From: Streptomyces sp. PH10-H1
GTDB taxonomy: Bacteria > Actinomycetota > Actinomycetes > Streptomycetales > Streptomycetaceae
Length of the DNA: 64,000 nucleotides
Assembly: GCF_030063355.1 (NCBI RefSeq)
Contig: NZ_JASISZ010000033.1
Location: forward strand, 1-64,000
Direction: 5' to 3'
In this document: in pieces, positions 1 to 8,319 of the stretch
Numbering within the stretch: the first letter of the stretch is position 1
Layout: each line of letters opens with the position of its first letter
The notes under the pieces: generated by a model
Told to the model about the DNA's origin: nothing
The model's database searches: none
The model's input: only the letters and a program-made list of their open reading frames with translations
Program-made: the position numbers and the translations under genes

Positions 1-439
1 CTGTCGTCACGGTGACCTCCAGGAGCAGGCCCTCGGTGTCGGTCAGGATGTGGCGCTTGCGGCCGTCGCGTGATTTGCCGCCGTCGTATCCGCGACTGTC
101 CTTGCCGACGGTCTCGGAGGCGTCCACTGACTGACTGTCGATGATCCCCGCGCTGGGCTCGGCGTTGCGGCCTTTGCGTTCCCGAGCCGTGCGGCGCAGG
201 CGTTCGTGCAGTTCACGCACGTAGTCGTAGGTTCGCCAGCGGCGGAAGAAGTCGTAGACGGCCCGCCAGTACGGGAAGTCGACCGGCAGGGCCATCCACT
301 TCACGCCGTTGTCGACGAGGTAGCGCATCGCGTCGAGCATCTCGCGGTGGCAATGTGCCTCGGGGCGTCCGCCCTGCTTGAGGAGCCAGGCCGGCACCGG
401 CATCGCGGAGCGGACCTCGGCCCACTCCGCATCCGTCAT
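1..439 (-). CDS. IS5-family transposase, N-terminal part (cut by window edge)
   Basis: Reading leftward from an ATG at 439, the frame stays open to the window edge (about 146 residues). It begins MTDAEWAEVRSAMP, continues with a helical DNA-binding-like stretch rich in Trp, Tyr and Arg (WRAVYDFFRRW), and reaches IIDSQSVDASE, where the Asp matches the first catalytic acid of the DDE fold in IS5-group transposases. KSRDGRKRHILTDTEGLLL then matches the conserved strand after it. A GTG at 496 would add 19 in-frame residues (ending CYPSD) and is a plausible alternative start. The rest of the gene and the far end of the element lie outside the window, so intactness cannot be judged. Confidence 0.8.
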   Translation of the reverse strand, partial: MTDAEWAEVRSAMPVPAWLLKQGGRPEAHCHREMLDAMRYLVDNGVKWMALPVDFPYWRAVYDFFRRWRTYDYVRELHERLRRTARERKGRNAEPSAGIIDSQSVDASETVGKDSRGYDGGKSRDGRKRHILTDTEGLLLEVTVTT

Positions 440-563
440 GTCACTCGGATAGCAGCCCGCCCGCAGCCCCGGAGCGATCGAACCGAACCGGTGCACGTAG
501 CAGTCACACGCAGGGGTGACCGTGGTGGACGTGAGCGCATCGATACTGCTCAACTGATCAGGC

Positions 564-621
564 AACGGGCTTCCTTGGTCGTGCTGGGTGTCGTAACCGC
601 GTCACTACCAAGGGGCCCGTT
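564..621. repeat. Imperfect inverted repeat upstream of the transposase
   Basis: The arms at 564-579 (AACGGGCTTCCTTGGT) and 607-621 (ACCAAGGGGCCCGTT) pair almost completely around a 27-nt loop. It lies about 70-125 bp upstream of the transposase start, where the element's right end is expected. It could be an end-proximal hairpin that insulates the transposase from outside transcription, or an unrelated terminator for the hydrolase gene that ends at 711. Confidence 0.4.
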
Positions 622-710
622 CTTTCATGCCCGCAGCCGTACCCGTACCTCCGTACAGATGGTCACCCGTGCCGTACGCCTCGAACGAGATCCGGTTTGC
701 CACAACGCAC

Positions 711-1472
711 TCAGGCGACGCCGTCCTGCCACCACCAGGAGCCCGAGCCGTAGTTGGAGTGCTCGACACGGCTGTCCACGTGCTGCCACGAGACGGAGTA
801 CGTCTCCAGGCCGGAGAAGCCACAGGTCTCGGCGATCCGGTAGATGGCGAGGGTGGACAGGCCGCTGACGGCGATATCGGCGGCCACGCCGTACGTGTGC
901 ATGGAGTTGGAGGCTCCGCCGATGGAGGAGTTGTACGGGACGCTGCGGAAGCCGGAGTTGATGGTGACCCCGCGGTCGCCGGACTTCTTGCGCAGCGCCT
1001 CCAGCTTGTACATGGTGCGCCGGACGTTCTCCTGCACCTCGCCGGCGCCGACCTTGCCGTTGTTGAAGCCGGAGCCGTCGTGGCTGGTGAACTCCGACCA
1101 GTCGAAGTGCAGGGTCGAACCGTCGCCGCTTTCCAGGGCGTTGAGTACGCCGTAGGTCTGCGGCCCGGCGACGCCGTCGGCGCTCAGGCCGTACGCGGAC
1201 TGGAATCGTCGCAGCGCGGCGGCCGTACCGGGCCCGAAGGAGCCGTCGACACCGACATAGGTCTGCGAGGCCGAGTCGGCGGCCCAGCCGGCTATTCGGA
1301 TCTGCAGTTCGGTGACGGCGGAGCCGGACGAGCCCTGCTGGAGGGTGCCGGACCAGCCGTAGGCGGCGGCGGAGCCGGCGAATCCGATGTTGGCCACGGT
1401 GGCGAGCCCGGCGGCGGCGAGCGCGCCGCCGCCGTAGCGGAAGAACATACGGCGGTCGATGGATGTGCTCAT
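711..1472 (-). CDS. Secreted peptidoglycan-binding M15-type D-Ala-D-Ala carboxypeptidase
   Basis: The protein has 253 residues. A twin-arginine signal (RRMFFRYGGG then AAAGLATVANIGFAGSAAA, cut near residue 37) indicates Tat export. A peptidoglycan-binding domain (about 45-112, with GVDGSFGPGTAAALRRFQ and ADGVAGPQT) is followed by a peptidase M15 domain (about 120-240). SMHTYGVAADI and WQHVD supply the zinc-ligand His/Asp/His set. The family trims peptide stems of peptidoglycan in the cell wall. GAGGAG lies six bases before the ATG. It is the last of three consecutive minus-strand hydrolase genes, each with its own signal peptide, 25 bp after the transglycosylase gene. Confidence 0.85.
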   Translation of the reverse strand: MSTSIDRRMFFRYGGGALAAAGLATVANIGFAGSAAAYGWSGTLQQGSSGSAVTELQIRIAGWAADSASQTYVGVDGSFGPGTAAALRRFQSAYGLSADGVAGPQTYGVLNALESGDGSTLHFDWSEFTSHDGSGFNNGKVGAGEVQENVRRTMYKLEALRKKSGDRGVTINSGFRSVPYNSSIGGASNSMHTYGVAADIAVSGLSTLAIYRIAETCGFSGLETYSVSWQHVDSRVEHSNYGSGSWWWQDGVA

Positions 1473-1497
1473 GTGATGCTCCTCAAGACAGTGGTGA

Positions 1498-2226
1498 TCA
1501 GTACCAGTTGTGGGACTGCCAGAAACTCCAGGCCGAACAGGGCGTTCCGTACCGGCCGTTGATGTAGTCCAGACCCCACTGGATCTGGGTGGCGGGGTTG
1601 GTCTGCCAGTCGCCGCCCGCGGTGGACATCTTGGAGCCGGGCAGTGCCTGGGGGATGCCGTAGGCGTCGGACATGGGGTTGTCCGCGTAGACCTTCCACT
1701 CGCTCTCGTGGATCCACAGCTGGTCCAGGCAGCCGAACTGGCCGCTGACGCTCCAGCCGTACCGCCCGAACTTCCACTGTGCGGTGAGCCGCACGGTGCG
1801 GGCGATGCCCATGGCGTTCATGGTGGCGGGCCCGGTGATCCCGTCGGCGGTCAGGCTGTGGGCGGACTGCCAGGCGGCTACGGCGTTGGAGGTGCCGGAC
1901 CCGTAGGCGCCGTCGGCGGTGCTGCCGGCCTTGCGCTGGACCTCGATGACCTTGTTGTGGAGGGCGAGTTCGGTGCGGCCGCCGTACACGCCGTCCTCGT
2001 CGAGCCCGTTGTCGTGCTGGAAGCCGCGGACGGCGGTGGTGGTCTGCGACCCGTACACGCCGTCGACCCCGCTCGCGGCCAGGTAGTTCAGGCCCGCGAG
2101 GTTGCGCTGGATCCAGGTGGTGGAGTCGGCGGCCTGTGCCTGGACGGGCAGGGCTGCCAGCGCCAGCAGGGCCAGCAGGGTCAGCAGCAGGACGGCGGGC
2201 CCGCGGAAGGCCGGGGTGGTGCGCAT
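1498..2226 (-). CDS. Secreted peptidoglycan-binding lytic transglycosylase (SLT-like)
   Basis: The start at 2226 (MRTTPAFRG) gives 242 residues with a Sec signal (LLLTLLALLALAALPVQAQA). GGAGAGGAA lies 9 bases upstream, whereas an ATG further upstream has no signal peptide behind it. Two peptidoglycan-binding-like repeats (GVDGVYGSQT, DGAYGSGT) span roughly 35-145. The last 90 residues resemble an SLT/lysozyme-fold domain: CLDQLWIHESEW with the probable catalytic Glu, AYGIPQALPG, then GLDYINGRYG and the aromatic tail FWQSHNWY. Such enzymes cleave glycan strands to anhydro-muropeptides. It lies between the other two hydrolases and probably acts on the same wall substrate. Confidence 0.82.
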   Translation of the reverse strand: MRTTPAFRGPAVLLLTLLALLALAALPVQAQAADSTTWIQRNLAGLNYLAASGVDGVYGSQTTTAVRGFQHDNGLDEDGVYGGRTELALHNKVIEVQRKAGSTADGAYGSGTSNAVAAWQSAHSLTADGITGPATMNAMGIARTVRLTAQWKFGRYGWSVSGQFGCLDQLWIHESEWKVYADNPMSDAYGIPQALPGSKMSTAGGDWQTNPATQIQWGLDYINGRYGTPCSAWSFWQSHNWY

Positions 2227-2248
2227 CAACGCGATTCCTCTCCGCGGA

Positions 2249-3244
2249 TCAGCAGACGTAGAGCGAGTTGGGATGCACCAGCTCGCAGTAGCGGACGTGC
2301 AGATGGTTGTCGTGGTTGTCAAGCGGCTGCGTCAGGCCCTCGTTGATGAGCACCGGGTCGTTGAAGAAGATGATCTTGACGTGACCGGGCGCGGCCGCCT
2401 TCACGGTCTGGATGAGCTGCCGGGTGGCGGACCGGTCGTACGCCGCCGACTGCCAGGTGATCCGGCCCGCGCTGCACTGGGCGGAGTCCGTGCGGATCGG
2501 CCAGATGTCGGCGTCCAAGCCGTCCTGGTGGCTGGCGTGGCCGTTGATGGGGCCGCCGTGCTCGAAGCTGATGTCGCCGACCGGGATCCGGCCGCGGCCG
2601 TAGGAGGAGAACGTCGTCGCGGCGGCTTCGAGCTGGCCGATGGCCGCTCCGGTGCCCCAGTTGGCGGAGGTGTTGCCGTCGGGGTCCTCGTCGCAGAGCG
2701 TGCCGGCGTTGAAGTTGGCGTACTGGTAGTGCCACAGCAGGTTGCGCCAGGTGTCGGGGCCGGCGATGCCGTCGGCCGAGAGGCCGGCGTGGCTCTGGAA
2801 GGTCCGCACCGCGGAGTCGGTGCCGCCGCCGAAGACCCCGTCAACGGTGAGCCCGGCCCCCCGCTTGGCGTTCAGCAGATACTGGACGGCCCTGACCGCC
2901 GGCCCGCTGTCGCCCTGCCGGACCGTCGTGACCAGCTTTCCCCAGGTGGCCGGGCCGACGATGCCGTCCGCGCCGAGCCCGGCGGAGCCCTGGAACGAGG
3001 TGACCCCGGCCTTGGTGCCGGAGCCGAACACCCCGTCGGTGGACAGGTTCTGGCCGTGGGCGTTCAGCAGGTACTGGAGGGCGACCACATCGGAGCCGCG
3101 GTTGCCGGTGCTCTGGGTCGGATAGAACGCGCCGGAGAATGCCTGGGCCGGCTGCTGCAGGCCCAGCATCAGCCCGAGGATCGCGGCGAGGAGCAGCCCG
3201 ATCCGGGCCAGCGGTCTGCGGCGGCCCGTCGATGTTCCTGTCAT
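2249..3244 (-). CDS. Secreted peptidoglycan-binding MepA-like (M74) murein endopeptidase
   Basis: The start at 3244 (MTGTSTGRRRPLARIG) has GGAAGGA 9 bases upstream and leads into a Sec signal ending PAQA, giving 331 residues. Two peptidoglycan-binding domains (about 38-95 and 100-165; DGVFGSGTKAGV, DGVFGGGTDSAV) precede a penicillin-insensitive murein endopeptidase domain. That domain shows GHASHQDGLDADI and DNHDNHLHVRYC, which hold the expected His/Asp/His zinc ligands. MepA enzymes cut D-Ala-mDAP cross-links. It heads the three-gene hydrolase run, 22 bp before the transglycosylase gene, and is divergent from the HTH/DUF2690 gene across a 329-bp gap. Confidence 0.85.
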   Translation of the reverse strand: MTGTSTGRRRPLARIGLLLAAILGLMLGLQQPAQAFSGAFYPTQSTGNRGSDVVALQYLLNAHGQNLSTDGVFGSGTKAGVTSFQGSAGLGADGIVGPATWGKLVTTVRQGDSGPAVRAVQYLLNAKRGAGLTVDGVFGGGTDSAVRTFQSHAGLSADGIAGPDTWRNLLWHYQYANFNAGTLCDEDPDGNTSANWGTGAAIGQLEAAATTFSSYGRGRIPVGDISFEHGGPINGHASHQDGLDADIWPIRTDSAQCSAGRITWQSAAYDRSATRQLIQTVKAAAPGHVKIIFFNDPVLINEGLTQPLDNHDNHLHVRYCELVHPNSLYVC

Positions 3245-3555
3245 GCGGTGATGTCCTTCCGGGGCGGAGTAGGTGACGCGGCCGCCGTGTCCCGGAAGGG
3301 GGGCCGGCACACGGCGCCGCTCGGTTATTCTTTGGCGTGCACTGGCCACGGCGGGTGTCCCGGGCGCGGGTTCGGGACATCTCGGGACGCCTGCGCTCGG
3401 TGAATACGCCGCCACCTGCGAAGATCCGTCGCGACCCGTGGTCCCTCAGGGATCGTTGGCTGTCTGTTAGCGGCGCGTTGGGACGGTCCGGGAGGATTGC
3501 CGAGTCGATCCTGTGCGGAGATCGACCGGGTTTGCGGCGGGGTGGGCGCGCCTGA
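3245..3555. other. Divergent control region between hydrolase genes and HTH-DUF2690 gene
   Basis: I see no coding potential of its own; the ORFs here are extensions of neighbours. It must hold the promoters for both directions. Short GTCCCG and CGGGAC elements recur (3357-3382 form a 6-bp-arm inverted repeat), as do CGGGAC/GGGACG words near 3480. These could be operator half-sites, but I cannot assign clear -35/-10 boxes. Confidence 0.4.
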
Positions 3556-3573
3556 ATGAGCGAGGAGATTCGT

Positions 3574-4554
3574 GTGACTGCAGGGATCCACGGAGACGTC
3601 GAGATAACGGCACCCGATCGCTTGCTCGTCTGCGAGATGCGGCGGATCAAGGATGCTTCGGGGCTGAGCTTCGGCCGGCTGGCGAGCAGGACGCACTACA
3701 GCCGCTCGTCCTGGGAGCGTTTCCTCAACGGCAAACAACTGCCCACCCGGATCGCCGTGGAGGAACTGGCGGGCGTGATGGGGGAGGACCCGGGCCCGCT
3801 GCTTCGCCTCTGGGACCTCGTCACCGGCGAGGCGCAGGACGGGCAGCCGGACGCATCGGTGGATGCGGAGCCCCAGCCGGAGCCGTCGCCGCAGTCCCGG
3901 CCCGGGTCCGGGGATGCGCATCCCGGCACCGGACCGTCGGTCGCTGCGGAGATCGGCGCGGAACCCGGTGCGGAACCCGGCGCGGAGCCGGAGGCGCGGG
4001 ACGACGCGGGGCCGGACTCCGGCGGGCGCGGGAAGCGGGCGTGGAACCGCGGGCTGCTCGCGGTGTGCTGCGTCGTCGCCGGCGCCCTGGCGGGCAGCGT
4101 CGGGACGGTTCTGGCCACCGGACCCCAGCGTTCCGCGGCGGCGGGGGCGCCGTCGGAGCAGCAGCTGGCCGTACAGACCTTGTCCGCGCCCAAGGGTGTG
4201 CATGCCGGCTGTACAGGCGAGACCTGCCTGAGTCGCGAGCCGCAGGCCATGGACTGCCAGTGGGACGCCACGACGGTCCGCGAGACCTGGCTGCGGGGCC
4301 TGCAGATCGAGCTGCGGTACAGCCCCGCGTGTCAGGCGGTGTGGGGCCGCGTCGAGAACGGGACGGTGGGGGATGAGGTGACGATCACCGACGCCTGGAG
4401 CCGCACCCTGGATGCCAGGATCAGGACCGGCACCGATACGTACACCCGGATGCTGTCCACGGCGGGCTCTCCGGCCACCACGGTGACGATCTGCGGGCTG
4501 ATCCCGTCCCAGCACGAGAAGGAGTGCTCCCCGAACAAGCCCGGCCAGCCGTGA
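3574..4554 (+). CDS. Membrane-anchored HTH (XRE-like) protein with external DUF2690 domain
   Basis: Residues about 10-75 form a helix-turn-helix of the XRE type (LLVCEMRRIKDASGLSFGRL, THYSRSSWERFLNGKQLPT). An acidic Pro/Glu linker with GAEPGAEPGAEP repeats follows, then one membrane segment (GLLAVCCVVAGALAGSVGTVLA). The outer domain of about 130 residues has the DUF2690 signature: GVHAGCTGETC, paired Cys, and ELRYSPACQAVWGRV. This is the layout of a one-component regulator that senses outside and binds DNA inside; the ligand is unknown. I chose the GTG at 3574 because GAGGAG ends six bases before it. The ATG at 3556 is in frame but has no such site. It lies between wall hydrolases and a peptide importer. 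Confidence 0.8.
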   Translation: MTAGIHGDVEITAPDRLLVCEMRRIKDASGLSFGRLASRTHYSRSSWERFLNGKQLPTRIAVEELAGVMGEDPGPLLRLWDLVTGEAQDGQPDASVDAEPQPEPSPQSRPGSGDAHPGTGPSVAAEIGAEPGAEPGAEPEARDDAGPDSGGRGKRAWNRGLLAVCCVVAGALAGSVGTVLATGPQRSAAAGAPSEQQLAVQTLSAPKGVHAGCTGETCLSREPQAMDCQWDATTVRETWLRGLQIELRYSPACQAVWGRVENGTVGDEVTITDAWSRTLDARIRTGTDTYTRMLSTAGSPATTVTICGLIPSQHEKECSPNKPGQP

Positions 4555-4705
4555 GCCGGCTGCCTCTCCGTCACGTCATGGCCTGAGCCTCCTCGACCAT
4601 CCGGTGTTTGGTACGCCGACACGGCGGCGCAAGAAGTGCATCAATGCCTCTATTGGGGTGTCATGGGGAACAAAGCGTCATTTGTGACCCATGAGGAGGC
4701 ACGCG

Positions 4706-6346
4706 ATGCGCGGAGCCACGCGCTTGAAGTGGGCCGTTTGTGCGACGGCCGTCGTCCTGACGGCCACCGCCTGTGGTGGAGGGGGCAGCAGTGGCGGTGG
4801 AGGTGGCTCCGCAGCAGGCGTCGTACGCGCCTCGTGGGGGGACCCGCAGAACCCGCTGGAGCCCGCGAACACCAACGAGGTGCAGGGCGGCAAGGTCCTC
4901 TCCATGCTGTTCCGCGGTCTGAAGCAGTACAACTCGAAGTCGGGCAAGGCCGAGAACATGGTCGCGGACTCGATCACCACGAGCGACTCGCAGAACTTCA
5001 CGATCAAGCTCAAGGCCGGCTGGACCTTCAGTGACGGCGACAAGGTCACGTCCGACTCCTTCATCAACGCCTGGAACTACGGCGCTCTGCTGAAGAACGC
5101 GCAGAAGAACGCGAGCTTCTTCCGCTTTATCGACGGCTACGACGCGGTGCACCCGGAGGCGGCGGGGGCCGCGTCCACGGCCCAGACGCTCGCCGGGCTG
5201 AAGAAGGTCGACGACCTGAACTTCACGGTCAAGCTGACCCAGAAGTTCTCCACCTGGCCCGACACGCTGGGCTACACGGCGTTCGAGCCGCTGCCGAAGT
5301 CGTTCTTCTCCAACCACGCGTCCTGGCTGAACAAGCCGATCGGCAACGGCCCGTACACGGTGGACTCGTACACCAAGGGCCAGACCATGAAGATGCGTAA
5401 GTGGGCCGGATACAAGGGCCCCGACGCGGCGCAGAACGGCGGTGTCGATCTGCGGGTCTACACCGACAACAACACCGCGTACACCGACCTGCAGGCCGGC
5501 AACATCGACCTGGTCGACGACATCCCGGCGTCGCAGCTGAAGAACGTGAAGGGTGACCTGGGCGACCGCTACATCAACCAGCCGGCCGGCATCATCCAGA
5601 CCGTCTCGTTCCCGATGTACGACGCGAAGTGGTCCGCCGCGGGCAAGGAAAAGGTCCGCCGCGGTCTGTCGATGGCGATCAACCGCGCGCAGATCACCGA
5701 GCAGATCTTCCAGAAGACCCGGCAGCCCGCCACCGACTGGACCTCACCGGTACTCGGAGCCGCGGGCGGCTTCAAGGACGGCCTGTGCGGTGACGCCTGC
5801 GTCTACAACCCGACCCAGGCCAAGAAGCTGGTCGAGGAGGGCGGCGGCCTGCCCGGCGGGCAGATCACCCTCACCTCCAATGTCGACACCGGGTCCCACA
5901 AGGACTGGTCCGATGCGGTCTGCAACAGCATCAACAACGCGCTCGGCAACGACAAGGCGTGTGTCTTCAACCCGATCGGCACCTTCGCGGACTTCCGCTC
6001 CAAGGTGGTCGGCAAGCAGATTTCGGGCATGTTCAGGACCGGCTGGCAGATGGACTACCCGCTGATCCAGAACTTCCTGGAGCCGCTGTACTTCACGGGC
6101 GCTTCGTCGAACGACTCGCACTACACCAACGCGAACTTCGACAAGCTGGTGAAGGAGGCGAACGCCGAGCCGGACATCGCCAAGGCCGTCGCCACGTTCC
6201 AGGACGCGGAGAAGCAGCTGGCCACGGACATGCCGGCCATTCCGCTCTGGTACCAGAACGGCACCGCCGGCTACTCGACCAAGGTGTCGAGCGTGACCCT
6301 CAACGCGTTCAGCGTCCCGGTCTACGAGCAGATCAAGGTCAGCTGA
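4706..6346 (+). CDS. Peptide ABC transporter substrate-binding lipoprotein (SBP_bac_5)
   Basis: The start at 4706 follows GAGGAGGC by five bases. A lipoprotein signal (WAVCATAVVLTATAC) is followed by a Gly/Ser linker and a family-5 solute-binding fold of about 500 residues. Landmarks are RGLKQYNSKSGK, DGDKVTSDSFINAWNYG, the KPIGNGPYTVDSY region and the C-terminal IPLWYQNGTAGYS. Members capture oligo- or dipeptides outside the membrane and hand them to the permeases encoded next. It is the first gene of a canonical five-gene operon (4706-10360). A small GC hairpin at 6362-6380 follows, as often seen after binding-protein genes. Confidence 0.92.
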   Translation: MRGATRLKWAVCATAVVLTATACGGGGSSGGGGGSAAGVVRASWGDPQNPLEPANTNEVQGGKVLSMLFRGLKQYNSKSGKAENMVADSITTSDSQNFTIKLKAGWTFSDGDKVTSDSFINAWNYGALLKNAQKNASFFRFIDGYDAVHPEAAGAASTAQTLAGLKKVDDLNFTVKLTQKFSTWPDTLGYTAFEPLPKSFFSNHASWLNKPIGNGPYTVDSYTKGQTMKMRKWAGYKGPDAAQNGGVDLRVYTDNNTAYTDLQAGNIDLVDDIPASQLKNVKGDLGDRYINQPAGIIQTVSFPMYDAKWSAAGKEKVRRGLSMAINRAQITEQIFQKTRQPATDWTSPVLGAAGGFKDGLCGDACVYNPTQAKKLVEEGGGLPGGQITLTSNVDTGSHKDWSDAVCNSINNALGNDKACVFNPIGTFADFRSKVVGKQISGMFRTGWQMDYPLIQNFLEPLYFTGASSNDSHYTNANFDKLVKEANAEPDIAKAVATFQDAEKQLATDMPAIPLWYQNGTAGYSTKVSSVTLNAFSVPVYEQIKVS

Positions 6347-6361
6347 CCCGCGCGGCGGGCT

Positions 6362-6380
6362 GGCGCGGTGACGCCGCGCC
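6362..6380 (+). terminator. Intra-operon hairpin after binding-protein gene
   Basis: GGCGCGG (6362-6368) pairs with CCGCGCC (6374-6380) around a five-base loop in the 64-bp gap between the binding-protein and permease genes. There is no T-run. It could stabilise the upstream mRNA 3' end or attenuate transcription so that the binding protein is made in excess. Confidence 0.45.
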
Positions 6381-6410
6381 GGGCCGCCGCCCGACTCTTG
6401 GGAAGGCCCC

Positions 6411-7334
6411 ATGGGACGCTATGTGATCCGGCGCCTGCTCCAGATGATCCCGGTGTTCATCGGCGCAACGATCCTGATCTTCGTGATGGTGTACGCGCTC
6501 GGCGACCCGGTGGCCGCGTTCTTCGGCGACCGGGCCCCCGACCCGGCCACGGCCGCACAGATCCGCCATCAGTACGGGCTCGACAAGCCGCTGTGGCACC
6601 AGTACATCGACTACATGCGGAAGATCTTCACCGGGGACTTCGGGACGGCGTTCAACGGACAGCCCGTCACCGATCTGATGAAGAGCGCCTTCCCCGTGAC
6701 GCTCCGGCTGACGCTCGTCGCGATCTTCTTCGAGATCGTCGTCGGCATCACGCTCGGTGTGACCACCGGCATGCGCCGCGGCCGCCCCATCGACACCTCG
6801 GTGCTGCTGCTGACGCTGGTCGTGGTCTCCATCCCGGTCTTCGTGCTCGGCTATGTGCTGCAGTACGTGATCGCGGTGCAATGGGGCATCGGCCGGCCAT
6901 CGGTTTCGCCGGGAGCGCCGCTCAACGAACTGATCCTGCCCGGCATCGTGCTGGCGCTGGTGTCCCTGGCGTACGTCACCCGGCTGACCCGGACGTCCAT
7001 CGCCGAGAACACCCGCGCCGACTACGTGCGCACCGCCGTCGCCAAGGGGCTGCCCCGCCACCGCGTCATCGTGCGGCACCTGCTGCGCAACTCGCTCATC
7101 CCGGTGATCACCTTCATCGGGACCGACATCGGCGCGCTCATGGGCGGCGCCATCGTCACCGAGCGGATCTTCAACATCCAAGGTGTCGGCTACCAGCTCT
7201 ACCAGGGCATCCTCCGGCACAACTCAGCGACAGTGGTCGGCTTCGTCACCATCCTGGTGATCGTCTTCCTGCTGGCGAACCTGCTCGTCGACCTGCTCTA
7301 CGCGGTCCTGGACCCGAGGATTCGGTATGCCTGA
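6411..7334 (+). CDS. Peptide ABC transporter permease (DppB/OppB type)
   Basis: The protein has 307 residues and starts MGRYVIRRLLQMIPVFIGATILIFVMV, the typical N-terminal helix of DppB-like permeases. An external segment (DPATAAQIRHQYGLDKPLWHQYIDYM) and five further helices follow. The cytoplasmic EAA loop is near residues 200-220 (ADYVRTAVAKGLPRHRVIVRHLLRNSLIP), which docks onto the ATPase. It pairs with the DppC-type permease, whose gene overlaps its last eight bases, implying translational coupling. Confidence 0.92.
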   Translation: MGRYVIRRLLQMIPVFIGATILIFVMVYALGDPVAAFFGDRAPDPATAAQIRHQYGLDKPLWHQYIDYMRKIFTGDFGTAFNGQPVTDLMKSAFPVTLRLTLVAIFFEIVVGITLGVTTGMRRGRPIDTSVLLLTLVVVSIPVFVLGYVLQYVIAVQWGIGRPSVSPGAPLNELILPGIVLALVSLAYVTRLTRTSIAENTRADYVRTAVAKGLPRHRVIVRHLLRNSLIPVITFIGTDIGALMGGAIVTERIFNIQGVGYQLYQGILRHNSATVVGFVTILVIVFLLANLLVDLLYAVLDPRIRYA

Positions 7335-8307
7335 GCCGCACGACCCCCATGACTCCATCGCCCCCACCGGTATGGGCGGGGCGATGGACCTTGCCGCCGC
7401 CGAAGCGATGACGCTGGAGAAGTCCCCCGGGAGTGGCCAGGCCCCGGGCGGCCCGACGGGCAAACCCCGCAGCCTGTGGTCCGACGCCTGGCACGACCTG
7501 CGGCGCAACCCGATCTTCATCATCTCCGCGCTGCTGATCCTCTTCTTGGTCGTCATCTCGCTGTGGCCCTCGCTGATCGCCAGCGGCAATCCCCTGAAGT
7601 GCGACCTGGCGAAATCCCAGTTGGGCTCGGCTCCCGGCCATCCCTTCGGCTACGACAACCAGGGCTGCGACGTCTACACCCGCACGGTGTACGGGGCGCG
7701 CGCGTCGGTCACCGTCGGCGTCTGCGCCACAGCGGGCGTCGCGCTGCTGGGCGGCGTCCTGGGCGGCCTGGCCGGCTACTTCGGCGGCGCGTGGGACGCG
7801 GTGCTCTCCCGGATCAGTGACATCTTCTTCGCCATCCCGATCATCCTCGGCGGTCTGGTCTTCCTGTCCGTGGTCACCAACTCCACGGTGTGGCCGGTGA
7901 TCGGCTTCATCGTGCTGCTCGGCTGGCCGCAGATCGCCCGTATCGCGCGCGGCTCGGTGATCACTGCCAAACAGAACGACTATGTGCAGGCGGCCAAGGC
8001 GCTCGGAGCGGGGCACTCCCGCATCCTGCTGCGGCACATCGCGCCGAACGCGGTCGCCCCGGTGATCGTGGTCGCGACCATCGCACTCGGCACGTACATC
8101 GCGCTGGAGGCGACGCTGTCCTGGCTCGGGGTGGGCCTCAAGCCGCCGACCGTCTCCTGGGGCATCGACATCTCGGCGGCGTCCACCCAGATCCGCAACG
8201 CACCGCACATGCTGCTGTGGCCCGCGGGCGCGCTGAGCATCACGGTGCTCGCGTTCATCATGCTCGGCGACGCGGTGCGCGACGCCCTCGACCCCAAGCT
8301 GCGCTGA
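7327..8307 (+). CDS. Peptide ABC transporter permease (DppC/OppC type)
   Basis: The protein has 326 residues. A cytoplasmic N-terminal tail of about 55 residues precedes the first helix (NPIFIISALLILFLVVISLWP). The EAA loop reads NDYVQAAKALGAGHSRILLRHIAPNAV. The C-terminus LGDAVRDALDPKLR is the family hallmark. It forms the second half of the membrane channel. The ATG overlaps the preceding permease gene by 8 bp, and the ATPase gene follows after 12 bp. Confidence 0.92.
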   Translation: MPEPHDPHDSIAPTGMGGAMDLAAAEAMTLEKSPGSGQAPGGPTGKPRSLWSDAWHDLRRNPIFIISALLILFLVVISLWPSLIASGNPLKCDLAKSQLGSAPGHPFGYDNQGCDVYTRTVYGARASVTVGVCATAGVALLGGVLGGLAGYFGGAWDAVLSRISDIFFAIPIILGGLVFLSVVTNSTVWPVIGFIVLLGWPQIARIARGSVITAKQNDYVQAAKALGAGHSRILLRHIAPNAVAPVIVVATIALGTYIALEATLSWLGVGLKPPTVSWGIDISAASTQIRNAPHMLLWPAGALSITVLAFIMLGDAVRDALDPKLR

Positions 8308-8319
8308 CGGAGGCGTTCC

